Below are positions 1 to 12,677 of a stretch of DNA of 64,000 nt, one piece after another. The DNA comes from Ryuthela nishihirai (lineage: Eukaryota > Arthropoda > Arachnida > Araneae > Heptathelidae): assembly GCA_038380435.1 (NCBI GenBank), contig JAWZYU010000024.1:51670613-51734612 (forward strand). Direction: 5' to 3'. How positions within the stretch are numbered: position 1 is the first letter of the stretch; every line of letters begins with the position of its first letter. The position numbers and the translations under genes are program-made. Under the pieces are notes generated by a model. The model did no database searches and was not told where the DNA came from. It saw only the letters and a list, made by a program, of their open reading frames with translations.

Positions 1-1075
1 TATCTCTATGGCATTTGTCCCTAAGGCATTCTATCTCTATGCCATTTGTCCCTGAGGCATTCTATCTCTATGGCATTTGTCCCTAAGGCATTCTATCTCT
101 ATGCCATTTGTCCCTAAGGCATTCTATCTCTATGGCATTTGTCCCTAAGGCATTCTATCTCTATGCCATTTGTCCCTAAGGCATTCTATCTCTATGGCAT
201 TTGTCCCTAAGGCATTCTATCTCTATGCCATTTGTCCCTGAGGCATTCTATCTCTATGGCATTTGTCCCTAAGGCATTCTATCTCTATGGCATTTGTCCC
301 TAAGGCATTCTATCTCTATGGCATTTGTCCCTAAGGCATTCTATCTCTATGGCATTTGTCCCTAAGGCATTATATCTCTATGGCATTCTAAGGCATTCTA
401 TCTCTATGGCATTTGTCCCTAAGGCATTCTATCTCTATGGCATTTATCCCTAAGGCATTCTATCTCTATGGCATTTGTCCCTGAGGCATTCCATCTCTAT
501 GGCATTTGTTCCTAAGGCATTCTCTATCTCTATGCCATTTGTCCCTAAGGCATTCTATCTCTATGCCATTTGTCCCTAAGGCATTCTACCTCTATGGCAT
601 TTGTTCCTAAGGCATTCTATCTCTATGGCATTTGTCCCTGAGGCATTCTATCTCTATGGCATTTGTCCCTGAGGCATTCTATCTCTATGGCATTTGTCCC
701 TGGGGCATTCTGTTCCATTTGTCCCTAAGGCATTCTATCTCTATGGCATTTGTCCCTAAGGCATTCTATCTCTATGGCATTTATCCCTAAGGCATTCTAT
801 CGCTACGTAATTTTGTCCCTAAGAAATTATAACCCTACTCTATTTTTTTTTTCCAATGACATATTGTCCCTACGGTATTTTGTCCTTACGATATTTGTTC
901 CTCTGGCATTCTGTCCATACGACACTTGTCCTTACGACAGTTCGTACCTACAACATTTTGTCGCTATGATGTATCATTCCCATGACGAGTTCATCCCTGC
1001 AATTCTCCATGTCTTCAACATTCCATCCCAACAACATATAATAACTATGGCATTTCGTTCCTAAACGTACGGTTA
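1..1075. repeat. 31-bp minisatellite, running off the left edge
   Basis: From base 1 to about 800 a 31-bp unit (TATCTCTATGGCATTTGTCC followed by CTAAGGCATTC) repeats about 26 times. Variants include GCC for GGC and CTGAGG for CTAAGG, with one interrupted unit near 385. From about 800 to 1075 the pattern decays into shorter units built around TTGTCCCTA or TTGTCCTTACGA. The array starts outside the window. It is tandem with no spacers, so it is not a CRISPR array. An apparent 104-residue ORF here is just repeat translation. Confidence 0.95.
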
Positions 1076-1183
1076 TCGTACATGTTGTTTTTTTATGACA
1101 CAAGTACCGAACGTGCCCCCCCACCAGGATTTCAGTTCTTGTATCACAATGCTTTACATTTCCTCCTTCTTAAAAGAGAGAAA

Positions 1184-1318
1184 CAACTTGAAGGCCACTA
1201 TCCGTCGGATGGGACGTTAAGCCGTGGCCCCGTGTTCAGAAGAGTCATATCCTGTTTAAAAACACGCTGGATGACCTTGACTGGAAACTTCATCTGTCTC
1301 CTAAAAGCTGTCCAGTGA
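1184..1318 (+). mobile_element. Old SINE-A body fragment
   Basis: Diverged internal body of SINE-A (CCGTCGGATGGGACGTTAAG through the CATCTGTCTCC segment) in + orientation, without head or tail. It is embedded beside the 31-bp array. Confidence 0.8.
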
Positions 1319-1360
1319 ATTCCCTTATCTTCCCAATTCTAAGCCTTTGAATTCCTTGTG

Positions 1361-1773
1361 GGTTGGGTTGGGTTGTTTTACCTCTGAGCGGCACTTTTTT
1401 GTACACCATGGGCTAAATGGCCAGGTCACATGGACCCCGAACGCTCAGTGAAGGTTGGGGGAGGGGACCCACTGGAACAGCTGTTGGGAGACAGATGGTA
1501 GACTTCCGTCAAGGCCATCCAGCGTGTTCTTTAACGTGCACAGTGTATGGCCCTCCTGCACACGGGGCCACGGCTTAACGTCCCATCCGACGGACGGCGG
1601 CCTTTCCAAGTCCATCGGTGTCCCCTACTGACCGTGGGCAGGGAGCGGAATTAAAACAACACAAATATCCATGCCTTATCCGGGGCTCGAACCCAGGTCC
1701 CTTAGAATAGTAGCCAAGCGCGCTAACCATTCGGCCACGGGACGGCTAAATTCATTGCCGCCACGGCGGGAAA
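1361..1773 (-). mobile_element. Chimeric SINE: SINE-B-type head joined to a SINE-A body
   Basis: Read on the minus strand, the element has a short unassigned 5' stretch, then the SINE-B tRNA-like head (GCCGTCCCGTGGCCGAATGG, B box GGTTCGAGCCC, then TAAGGCATGGATAT). It then passes straight into the SINE-A body from CTGCCCACGGTCAGTAGGGG to the AACCC tail. The 12-bp direct repeat GAATTCCTTGTG lies at 1349-1360 and 1774-1785 and brackets the whole composite. This indicates that the chimera inserted as one retroposed unit rather than forming later in place. Confidence 0.85.
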
Positions 1774-2032
1774 GAATTCCTTGTGAGCTGACCTATTAGC
1801 CTTGCTGTGTTCAGAAAAATGTCGCTCAGAGATGAAACAATCGGATCCTTAACACTTTCATATTCTCCTTAACGAATGAATATCGTTGAAAAAAAAACCA
1901 AGTCGAGATTTATATAGATCTGATCAAGATCTTTATCGCATTTCTCCATAAAAAATCTTTTAAGAAGTGAGTGAGCTCAGTTCTGATTCCATATAAGCAA
2001 AACACCGGTTCTGCTCCTAATAAAAAATTTTT

Positions 2033-2421
2033 GGAGCGGGGGTGGCTCAATCGGTAGCGCGCCAGGCTCGTAATCTGTAGTTCGCAGGTTCGAGTCCCAG
2101 CTGGGTCAGCGTTGAGATTTATCTCCGCAAAATTCCCCGCCCTGCCCACCACGGTCATCAGAGAACACCGATGGGCTTGGAAAGGCCGCCGTCCGTCGGA
2201 TGGGACGTTAAGCCGTGGCCCCGTGTGCGGGAGAGACATACCCTGTGCACGTTGAAGAACACGATGGATGGCCTTGACGGGAGGCTACCATCTGTCTCCC
2301 AACAGCTGTTCCAGTGGGTCCCCTCCTCCAACCTTCTCTGAGCCTTCGGGGTCCATGCGACCTGGCCATTTAGCCCATGGTGTGCAAAAAAGTGCCGCTC
2401 AGAGGTAAAACAACCCAACCC
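2033..2421 (+). mobile_element. SINE-A, full length
   Basis: Complete copy just upstream of the first visible teneurin exon. It has a tRNA-like head with an A-box-like TGGCTCAATCGGTAG and B-box-like GGTTCGAGTCC, the body, and the 3' end AAAACAACCCAACCC. Flanking CCTAATAAAA at 2016-2025 and 2420-2429 is a likely target-site duplication. It ends about 100 bp before the splice acceptor at 2519-2520. Confidence 0.9.
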
Positions 2422-2520
2422 TAATAAAATAAAACCACTGAGTAAATGTATTTGCCAGTATTTTATTTCCGACATCGTCTCACTGAAACGAACTGTTTTT
2501 CGCATTTTTCTCCTCTCAAG

Positions 2521-2675
2521 GCATTGCCCTAACCCCCGTGGGAGAGATTTACATCGCTGATGGGACCAACATCCGCACGGTGGACAATCAAGGCATCATC
2601 CACACACTCATCGGAGATTACTACCATAAGAGCTGGAGACCGATTCCGTGTGGCATCACCATTAGTCTAGCTCAG
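2521..2675 (+). CDS. Teneurin, exon carrying NHL-propeller sequence (first coding exon in window)
   Basis: Internal coding exon of a teneurin, a large type II transmembrane cell-adhesion receptor used in synaptic partner matching. The acceptor follows a pyrimidine tract ending TCCTCTCAAG and the donor is CTCAG|GTAAAT. The first two bases finish a split codon and the exon ends in phase 0. The readable peptide includes GEIYIADGTNIRTVD and WRPIPCGI, matching the NHL beta-propeller of teneurins (YIADG.NIR.V, then L.GD and WRPIPC). It joins in frame to the exon at 11559, giving SLAQ|VNLRWPTEL, again teneurin-like. A GTG or ATG inside the exon is not the start; the true start lies far upstream, outside the window. 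Ten-a versus Ten-m is not decided. Confidence 0.94.
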
Positions 2676-2845
2676 GTAAATGCTCTCTTTTTTGCTCTAC
2701 TAAACACCGTCAAGAGATGTACTGCTCATCTGATAGAAGGATAGATTGGCTATTTATCCTCGTGATCTTGGCTAGTAAGAGCATTAAGAATCTACTGCTG
2801 TCTAGAGAACCTAAAGCATTATATCTCAACGTAAGCGGACTGGAA

Positions 2846-5455
2846 AATACCTAAAATATTATTTAACCATAAAACCTAATGATATTAATTACTTTATGCA
2901 GAACACCTAAAAGTATTAATGACTCAAGGTGGAATACCTAAAAGTATTAATTATTTTACGCAGAACACCTAAAAGTATTAATGACTATAGGTGGAATACC
3001 TAAAACTATTAATTACTATAGGTGGAATACCTAAAAGTATTAATTACTGTAGGTGGAATACCTAAAAGTATTAATTACTATAGGTGGAATACCTAAAAGT
3101 ATTTATTATTTTACGCAGAACACCTAAAAGTATTAATGACTATAGGTGGAATACCTAAAAGTATCAATTATTTTACGCGGAACACTTAAAAGCATTAATG
3201 ACTATAGGTGGAATACCTAAAAGTATTTATTGTTTTAAGCGGAACACCTAAAAGTATTAATGACTATAGGTGGAATGCCTAAAAGTATTAATTATTTTAC
3301 GTGGAACACCTAAAAGTATTAATGACTATAGGTTTAATACCTAAAAGTATTAATTATTTTACGCGGAACACCTAAAAGTGTTAATGACTATAGGTGGAAT
3401 ACCTAAAAGTATGAATTATTTTACGCGGAACACCTAAAAGTATTAATTACTGTAGGTGGAATACCTAAAAGTATTAGTTATTTTACGCGGAACACCGAAA
3501 AGTATTAATTACTGTAGGTGGAATACCTAAAAGTATTCATTATTTTACGCGGAACACCTAAAAGTATTAATGACTATAGGTGGAATACCTAAGAGTATTA
3601 ATTATTTTACGCGGAACACCTAAAAGTATTAATGACTATAGGTGGAATACCTAAAAGTCTGAATTATTTTACGCGGAACACCTAAAAGTATTAATTACTG
3701 TAGGTGGAATACCTAAAAGTATTCATTATTTTACGCGGAACACCTAAAAGTATTAATGACTATAGGTGGAATACCTAAAAGTATGAATTATTTTACGCGG
3801 AACACCTAAAAGTATTAATTACTGTAGGTGGAATACCTAAAAGCATTAGTTATTTTACGCGGAACACCTAAAAGTATTAATTACTGTAGGTGGAATACCT
3901 AAAAGTATGAATTATTTTACGCGGAACACCTAAAAGTATTAATTACTGTAGGTGGAATACCTAAAAGTATTAGTTATTTTACGCGGAACACCGAAAAGTA
4001 TTAATTACTGTAGGTGGAATACCTAAAAGCATTCATTATTTTACGGGGAACACCTAAAAGTATTAATGACTATAGGTGGAATACCTAAGAGTATTAATTA
4101 TTTTACGCGGAACACCTAAAAGTATTAATTACTGTAGGTGGAATACCTAAAAGAATAATTATTTTAGGCGGAACACCTAAAAGTATTAATTTCTGAAGGT
4201 GGAATACCTAAAAATATTAATTATTTTACGTGAAACAACTAAAACTATTAATTACTATAGGTGGAATAATTAAAAGTATTAACTACTGTAGATGGAATAT
4301 TTAAAAGTATTAATTATTTTACGCGGAACGCCTAAAAGTATTAATTACTATAGGTGGAATACCTAAAAGTATTAATTATTTTACGCGGAACACCTAAAAG
4401 TATTAATGACTATAGGTGGAATACCTAAAAGTATTAAATATTTTACGCGGAACACCTAAAACCATTAATTACTATAAGTGGAATACCTAAAAGTATTAAT
4501 TATTTTACGCGGAACACCTAAAAGTATTAATGACTATAGGTGGAATACCTAAATTTATTAATTATTTTACGCGTAACACCTAAAAGTATTAATGACTATA
4601 GGTGGAATACATAAAAGTATGAATTATTTTACGCGGAACACCTAAAAGTATTAATTACTGTAGGTGGAATACCTAAAAGTATTAGTTATTTTACGCAAAA
4701 CACCTAAAAGTATTAATTACTATATGTGGATTACCTAAAAGTATTAATTATTTTACGCGGAACACCTAAAAGTATTAATGACTATAGGTGGAATACCTAA
4801 ATTTATTAATTATTTTATGTGGAACATCTAAAAGTATTAATTACTGTAGGTGTGATACCTAAAAGTATTAATTATTTTATGCGAAACACCTAAAAGTATT
4901 AATTACTGTAGGTGGAATACCTAAAAGTATTAATTATTTTACGCGGAACACCTAAAAGTATTAATGACTATAGGTGAAATACCTAAAAGATTAATTATTT
5001 TACGCGAAACACCTAAAAGTATTAATTACTATATGTGGAAAACCTAAAAGTATTAATTACTGTAGGTGGAATACCTAAAAGTATTAATTATTTTACGCGG
5101 AACACCTAAAAGTATTAATTACTGTAGGCGGAATACCTAAAAGTATTAATTATTTTACTCGAAACACCTAATAGTATTAATTACTATAGGTGGAATACCT
5201 AAAAATATTAATTATTTTATGCCAAACACCTGAAAGTATTAATTACTGTAGGTGGAATACCTAAAAGTATTAATTATTTTACGCGGAACACCTAAAAGTA
5301 TCAATTACTGTAGGTGGAATACCTAAAAGTATTAATTATTTTATGCGAAACACATAAATGTATTAATTACTATAGGTGGAATACCTAAAAGTATTAATTA
5401 TTTTACGCGGAACACCTAAAAGTATTAATTACTTCAGGTGGAACACCTAAAATTA
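2846..5455. repeat. 31-bp satellite with 62-bp higher-order (A/B) organisation
   Basis: About 84 units of 31 bp in intron 1. Two alternating monomers share ACCTAAAAGTATTAAT and differ in the second half: TATTTTACGCGGAAC (type A) or GACTATAGGTGGAAT / TACTGTAGGTGGAAT (type B). For most of the array they alternate A-B, giving a 62-bp higher-order unit; the left edge and some internal stretches have B-B runs. Substitutions and small indels are scattered, more so towards both ends. It is unrelated in sequence to the 31-bp array at the left edge. Confidence 0.95.
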
Positions 5456-5702
5456 GGAAAACGAACAATCCTTTATTGAACGTTTGCACATAAACATTCG
5501 CTGAATGACAAACACTTGCACGTACTCATTCGCTGTCAATCATACCGCCAGCTTACCTACCCAGTTCATTTTTTTATTATTATTAACAAAATTGGAACAT
5601 GAAAGTAATTTTACATTGCCTGATCAAGAACGGCAATCATATACAGCGCCATTTCACTGTACACGTTACACAAAAGTACAATTATTGTAATTATATTATA
5701 GT
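5456..5702. other. Spacer between two intronic satellites
   Basis: Unique AT-rich sequence between the 62-bp and 128-bp arrays. A 61-residue ORF at 5505-5690 has no recognisable domain and lies inside a teneurin intron, so it is not called. Confidence 0.6.
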
Positions 5703-8700
5703 AGTGGTTCTCGACCTTTTATGTTTCACGTACCCCCTGGAAATGTGTATGTAACTGGCATACCCCTTGTATAGATAGATAAAACTATAGTTATAGTATA
5801 ACAATGGGAATAAAATAAAACATATATATCAGTGGTTCTCGACCTTTTATGTTTCACGTACCCCCTGGAAATGTGTATGTAACTGGCATACCCCTTGTAT
5901 AGATAGATAAAACTATAGTTATAGTATAACAATGGGAATAAAATAAAACATATATATCAGTGGTTCTCGACCTTTTATGTTTCACGTACCCCCTGGAAAT
6001 GTGTATGTAACTGGCATACCCCTTGTATAGATAGATAAAACTATAGTTATAGTATAACAATGGGAATAAAATAAAACATATATATCAGTGGTTCTCGACC
6101 TTTTATGTTTCACGTACCCCCTGGAAATGTGTATGTAACTGGCATACCCCTTGTATAGATAGATAAAACTATAGTTATAGTATAACAATGGGAATAAAAT
6201 AAAACATATATATCAGTGGTTCTCGACCTTTTATGTTTCACGTACCCCCTGGAAATGTGTATGTAACTGGCATACCCCTTGTATAGATAGATAAAACTAT
6301 AGTTATAGTATAACAATGGGAATAAAATAAAACATATATATCAGTGGTTCTCGACCTTTTATGTTTCACGTACCCCCTGGAAATGTGTATGTAACTGGCA
6401 TACCCCTTGTATAGATAGATAAAACTATAGTTATAGTATAACAATGGGAATAAAATAAAACATATATATCAGTGGTTCTCGACCTTTTATGTTTCACGTA
6501 CCCCCTGGAAATGTGTATGTAACTGGCATACCCCTTGTATAGATAGATAAAACTATAGTTATAGTATAACAATGGGAATAAAATAAAACATATATATCAG
6601 TGGTTCTCGACCTTTTATGTTTCACGTACCCCCTGGAAATGTGTATGTAACTGGCATACCCCTTGTATAGATAGATAAAACTATAGTTATAGTATAACAA
6701 TGGGAATAAAATAAAACATATTTATCAGTGGTTCTCGACCTTTTATGTTTCACGTACCCCCTGGAAATGTGTATGTAACTGGCATACCCCTTGTATAGAT
6801 AGATAAAACTATAGTTATAGTATAACAATGGGAATAAAATAAAACATATATATCAGTGGTTCTCGACCTTTTATGTTTCACGTACCCCCTGGAAATGTGT
6901 ATGTAACTGGCATACCCCTTGTATAGATAGATAAAACTATAGTTATAGTATAACAATGGGAATAAAATAAAACATATATATCAGTGGTTCTCGACCTTTT
7001 ATGTTTCACGTACCCCCTGGAAATGTGTATGTAACTGGCATACCCCTTGTATAGATAGATAAAACTATAGTTATAGTATAACAATGGGAATAAAATAAAA
7101 CATATTTATCAGTGGTTCTCGACCTTTTATGTTTCACGTACCCCCTGGAAATGTGTATGTAACTGGCATACCCCTTGTATAGATAGATAAAACTATAGTT
7201 ATAGTATAACAATGGGAATAAAATAAAACATATTTATCAGTGGTTCTCAACCTTTTATGCTTCACGTACCCCCTGGAAATGTGTATGTAACTGGCGTACC
7301 CCTTGTATAGATAGATAAAACTATAGTTATAGTATAACAATGGGAATAAAATAAAACATATATATCAGTGGTTCTCGACTTTTTATGTTTCACGTACCCC
7401 CTGGAAATGTGTATGTAACTGGCATACCCCTTGTATAGATAGATAAAACTATAGTTATAGTATAACAATGGGAATAAAATAAAACATATATATCAGTGGT
7501 TCTCGACCTTTTATGTTTCACGTACCCCCTGGAAATGTGTATGTAACTGGCATACCCCTTGTATAGATAGATAAAACTATAGTTATAGTATAACAATGGG
7601 AATAAAATAAAACATATATATCAGTGGTTCTCGACCTTTTATGTTTCACGTACCCCCTGGAAATGTGTATGTAACTGGCATACCCCTTGTATAGATAGAT
7701 AAAACTATAGTTATAGTATAACAATGGGAATAAAATAAAACATATATATCAGTGGTTCTCGACCTTTTATGTTTCACGTACCCCCTGGAAATGTGTATGT
7801 AACTGGCATACCCCTTGTATAGATAGATAAAACTATAGTTATAGTATAACAATGGGAATAAAATAAAACATATATATCAGTGGTTCTCGACCTTTTATGT
7901 TTCACATACCCCCTGGAAATGTGTATGTAACTGGCATACCCCTTGTATAGATAGATAAAACTATAGTTATAGTATAACAATGGGAATAAAATAAAACATA
8001 TTTATCAGTGGTTCTCAACCTTTTATGCTTCACGTACCCCCTGGAAATGTGTATGTAACTGGCGTACCCCTTGTATAGATAGATAAAACTATAGTTATAG
8101 TATAACAATGGGAATAAAATAAAACATATATATCAGTGGTTCTCAACCTTTTATGCTTCACGTACCACCTGGAAATGTGTATGTAACTGGCGTACCCCTT
8201 GTATAGATAGATAAAACTATAGTTATAGTATAACAATGGGAATAAAATATAACATATATATCAGTGGTTCTCAACCTTTTATGCTTCACGTACCCCCTGG
8301 AAATATGTATGTAACTGGCGTACCCCTTGTATAGATAGATAAAACTATAGTTATAGTATAACAATGGGAATAAAATAAAACATATATATCAATGGTTCTC
8401 AACCTTTTATGCTTCACGTACCCCCTGGAAATGTGTATGTAACTGGCGTACCCCTTGTATAGATAGATAAAACTATAGTTATAGTATAACAATGGGAATA
8501 AAATAAAACATATATATCAGTGGTTCTCAACCTTTTATGCTTCACGTACCCCCTGGAAATGTGTATGTAACTGGCGTACCCCTTGTATAGATAGATAAAA
8601 CTATAGTTATAGTATAACAATGGGAATAAAATAAAACATATATATCAGTGGTTCTCAACCTTTTATGCTTCACGTACCTCCTGGAAATGTGTATGTAACT

Positions 8701-11275
8701 GGCGTACCCCTTGTATAGATAGATAAAACTATAGTTATAGTATAACAATGGGAATAAAATAAAACATATATATCAGTGGTTCTCAACCTTTTATGCTTCA
8801 CGTCCCCCCTGGAAATGTGTATGTAACTGACGTACCCCTTGAATAGATAGATAAAACTATAGTTATAGTATAACAATCTGAATAAAATAAAACATATATA
8901 TCAGTGGTTCTCAACCTTTTATGCTTCACGTACCTCCTGGAAATGTGTATGTAACTGGCGCACCCCTTGTATAGATAGATAAAACTATAGTTATAGTATA
9001 ACAATGGGAATAAAATAAAACATATATATCAGTGGTTCTCAACCTTTTATGCTTCACGTACCCCCTGGAAATGTGTATGTAACTGACGTACCCCTTGTAT
9101 AGATAGATAAAACTATAGTTATAGTATAACAATGGGAATAAAATAAAACATATATATCAGTGGTTCTCAAACTTTTATGCTTCACGTACCCCCTAGAAGT
9201 GTGTTTGTAACTGGCGTACCCTTGTATAGAAAGATAAAACTATAGTTATAGTATAACAATGGGAATAAAATAAAACCTAGATATCAGTGGTTCTCAACCT
9301 TTTATGCTTCATGTACCCCCTGGAAATGTGTATGTAACTGGCGTACCCCTTTATAGATAGATAAAACTATAGTTATAGTATAACAATGGGAATAAAATAA
9401 AACATATATATATCAGTTGTTCTCAACCTTATATGCTTCACGTACCCCCTGGAAATGTGTATGTAACTGGCATACCCCTTGTATAGATAGATAAAACTAT
9501 AGTTATAGTATAACAATGGGAATAAAATAAAACATATATATCAGTGGTTCTCAAACTTTTATGTTTCACGTACCCCCTGGAAATGTGTATGTAACTGGCG
9601 TACCCCTTGTGTAGATAGATAAAACTATAGTTATAGTATAACAATGGGAATAAAATAAAACATATATATCAGTGGTTCTCAACCTTTTATGCTTCACGTA
9701 CCCCCTGGAAATGTGTATGTAACTGGAGTACCCCTTGTATAGATAGATAAAACTATAGTTATAGTATAACAATGGGAATAAAATAAAACCTAGATATCAG
9801 TGGTTCTCAACCTTTTGTGCTTCACGTACCCCCTGGAAATGTGTATGTAACTGGCGTACCCCTTGTATAGATTGATAAAACTATAGTTATAGTATAACAA
9901 TGGGAATAAAACATATATATCAGTAGTTCTCAACCTTTTATGCTTCACGTCCCCCCTGGAAATGTGTATGTAACTGGCGTACCCCTTTATAGATAGATAA
10001 AACTATAGTTATAGTATAACAATGGGAATAAAATAAAACATATATATCAGTGGTTCTCAACATTTTATGCTTCACGTACCCCCTGGAAATGTGTATGTAA
10101 CTGGCGTACCCCTTGTATAGATTGATAAAACTATAGTTATAGTATAACAATGGGAATAAAACATATATATCAGTGGTTCTCAACCTTTTATGCTTCACGT
10201 CCCCCCTGGAAATGTGTATGTAACTGGCGTACCCCTTTATAGATAGATAAAACTATAGTTATAGTATAACAATGGGAATAAAATAAAGCATATATATCAG
10301 TGGTTCTCAACCTTTTATGCTTGACGTACCTCTGGAAATGTGTATGTAACTGGCATACCCCTTGTATAGATAGATAAAACTATAGTTATAGTATAACAAT
10401 GGGAATAAAATAAAACCTAGATATCAGTGGTTCTCAACCTTTTGTGCTTCACGTACCCCCTGGAAATGTGTATGTAACTGGCGTACCCTTTTATAGATAG
10501 ATAAAACTATAGTTATAGTATAACAATGGGAATAAAATAAAACATATATATCAGTGGTTCTCAACCTTATATGCTTCACGTACCCCCTGGAAATGTGTAT
10601 ATAACTGGCATACCCCTTGTATAGATAGATAAAACTATAGTTATAGTATAACAATGGGAATAAAATAAAACATATATATCAGTGGTTCCCCAACTTTTAT
10701 GCTTCCCGTACCCGCTGGAAATGTGTATGTAACTGGCGTACCCCTTGTATAGATAGATAAAACTATAGTTATAGTATAACAATGGGAATAAAATAAAACA
10801 TATATATATATCAGTGGTTCTCAAACTTTTATGCTTCACGTACCCCCTGCAAATGTGTATGTAACTGGCGTACCCCTTGTATAGATAGATAAAACTATAG
10901 TTATAGTATAACAATGGGAATAAAATAAAGCATATATATCAGTGGTTCTCAACCTTTTATGCTTGACGTACCTCTGGAAATGTGTATGTAACTGGCATAC
11001 CCCTTGCATAGATAGATAAAACTATATAGTATAACGATGGGAATAAAATAAAACCTAGATATCAGTGGTTCTCAACCTTTTATGCTTCACGTACCCCCTG
11101 GAAATGTGTATGTAGCTGGCATACCCCTTGTATAGATAGATAAAACTATAGTTATAGTATAACAATGGGAATAAAGTATAACAGTATATATATATAACAT
11201 ATATCTAGCGACTTTTGAGCTCTCACGGCGTACCCCAAAACATTTTACCGCGTACCCCACGTTGAGAACCCAAGG
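5703..11275. repeat. 128-bp satellite (about 43 units) with hAT-MITE-like ends
   Basis: Tandem 128-bp units begin AGTGGTTCTCGACCTTTTAT or AGTGGTTCTCAACCTTTTAT, continue to a CGTACCCCCTGGAAATGTG block, and end AATAAAATAAAACATATATA. Units in about 5703-7900 are almost identical (TCGACC, GTTTCAC, GGCATACC). Units to the right are more diverged (TCAACC, GCTTCAC, GGCGTACC, with indels). The array ends at 11222-11275 in CGCGTACCCCACGTTGAGAA CCC, an approximate inverse of the unit start. Imperfect 8-bp repeats ATTATAGT (5695-5702) and ATTATAAT (11276-11283) flank it. The chain of 68-residue antisense ORFs is an artefact of the repeat, whose period is not a multiple of three. Confidence 0.95.
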
Positions 11276-11439
11276 ATTATAATATTAACATAGACGTAGT
11301 TTTCAACACTAAATATACAGTAGTAATGCTTGCATAGAGATACATTTATCGAGTCCAATTTTCTTATCCACAAGAGTAACTATGACTCCCATGTTTGTGA
11401 TCGTTTGTGATCTTTATAGTAAGTCGTTATTGATTTTTG

Positions 11440-11537
11440 TATTAATTTCCTTTAGTGGCCCAGACAAACCATGTGGTTTTTGGGGTCACTCTTTGTAAAT
11501 TGTATATGACTATGAAATAAAATTGATTGATTGATTA
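11440..11537 (+). mobile_element. Possible 5'-truncated LINE 3' end with TTGA-type tail
   Basis: Sequence ending TGTATATGACTATGAAATAA followed by AATTGATTGATTGATT, just before the acceptor of the next teneurin exon. A short 3' piece ending in a tetranucleotide microsatellite resembles the tails of some LINE families. No reverse-transcriptase sequence is present, so this is tentative. Confidence 0.35.
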
Positions 11538-11558
11538 TCATCAATTTATCTTTTTCAG

Positions 11559-12603
11559 GTGAACCTCCGCTGGCCAACAGAATTGACCATCAACCCTTTA
11601 GATGGATCTCTCCACATCTTGGATGACCACATGGTGCTTCGAGTGACCCCTGACCATCGTCTAAAAGTCGTCGCTGGCCGACCTTTACAATGTCCATCGC
11701 AGACCCCAGGTAGAGACAAAAGCGATCTTGCCACAGACGTCTACTTGGAGTCTCCCCAGAGCATTGCTTTTGCCCCCAATGGTGACCTCTACATCGCCGA
11801 GAGTGACTCTCAGACGGTGAACCGAGTCCGAGTGATCGGCAGCGACGGCAGAATCTCTCGCTTCGCCGGTGCCGAATCCAAATGCAGCTGCTTAGAAGAT
11901 TCCTGCCAGTGTTTCGATGAAGAGCACGTGTTGGCAGCCACCACGAAACTCAGCACCATCTCTTCCATCACCGTCTCTCCAGACGGACTACTTCACATCT
12001 GTGATCAGGGAAATCTCCGCATCCGTTCGGTGACTGCTTCTTTGCCCAAACTCAACGACCTCAGCGAGTACGAGATTTATTCTCCGGAGAGTCAGGAAGT
12101 TTACGTTTTCAACAGGCACGGGCAACACACCGCCACCAAGAACACCATCAGCGGCAAAGCCATCTACACGTTCTCATATAACGTCAACACGAGCTTCGGA
12201 AAACTGAGCACTGTGACGGATGCTGCGGGAAACAAGATCTACATCCTCCGTGACTATAACAACCAGGTGAACACCATTGAAAACACACAAGGAGGCAAAT
12301 GTAGACTAGAGATGTCCAGGATGACGATGCTCCAGAGCTTCACCACCCCTTCTAACTTCAAGACGGTGTTCGATTACCATGGCAGCACGGGTCTCCTCCG
12401 AAGCAAAAGCGATAGTACTGGAAGGTCGTACGTTTACAATTTCGACGAATACGGACGTCTCACGGAATCGGTCACCCCAAGTGGGCAGATCATCAAACTC
12501 TCATATAACCTCAGCATCAAGGGAGCATCGGTCACCATCACGAGAGATGATAAGGATCCTGTCTCACTCCTCATCAAAGGATCAGATGTCACCACGAAAA
12601 TAG
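11559..12603 (+). CDS. Teneurin, exon with NHL propeller end and start of the YD-repeat shell
   Basis: Acceptor CTTTTTCAG|GTGAACCTC, donor AAAATAG|GTAAGG. The exon starts in phase 0 and ends after the first base of a codon. It encodes about 348 residues: VNLRWPTELTINPLDGSLHI and two further NHL blades (SIAFAPNGDLYIAES; SITVSPDGLLHICDQGNLRI), with a cysteine-rich loop CSCLEDSCQCF between them. Next comes the propeller-to-barrel transition EIYSPESQEVYVFNRHGQH, then the first YD-type repeats (GKLSTVTDAAGNKIYILRDY, STGRSYVYNFDEYGRLTESV). In teneurins these form the extracellular propeller and the hollow beta-barrel that encloses the C-terminal region. GC content is clearly higher than in the surrounding introns. 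The ORF extends a few codons past the donor into the intron; that tail is not coding. Confidence 0.96.
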
Positions 12604-12677
12604 GTAAGGGAAACATGAACATTTAAAGTAGTGACTCCCAACTGTTTTGAGCCCAGTATCCATTTCGCCTCTTCTAA

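Noticed and set aside
1..800. Regular 31-bp repeats resembling a CRISPR array
   Set aside because: Units are directly adjacent with no unique spacers, and the context is an animal genome.
1361..1773. AACCC/GGGTT tails as telomeric repeats
   Set aside because: Only one to three units at SINE 3' ends; arthropod telomeres are usually TTAGG and these are better explained as SINE tails.
5726..10914. Chain of overlapping 68-residue minus-strand ORFs
   Set aside because: They repeat every 128 bp with the satellite; the period is not a multiple of three, so each ORF reads two frames of the same unit. No gene.
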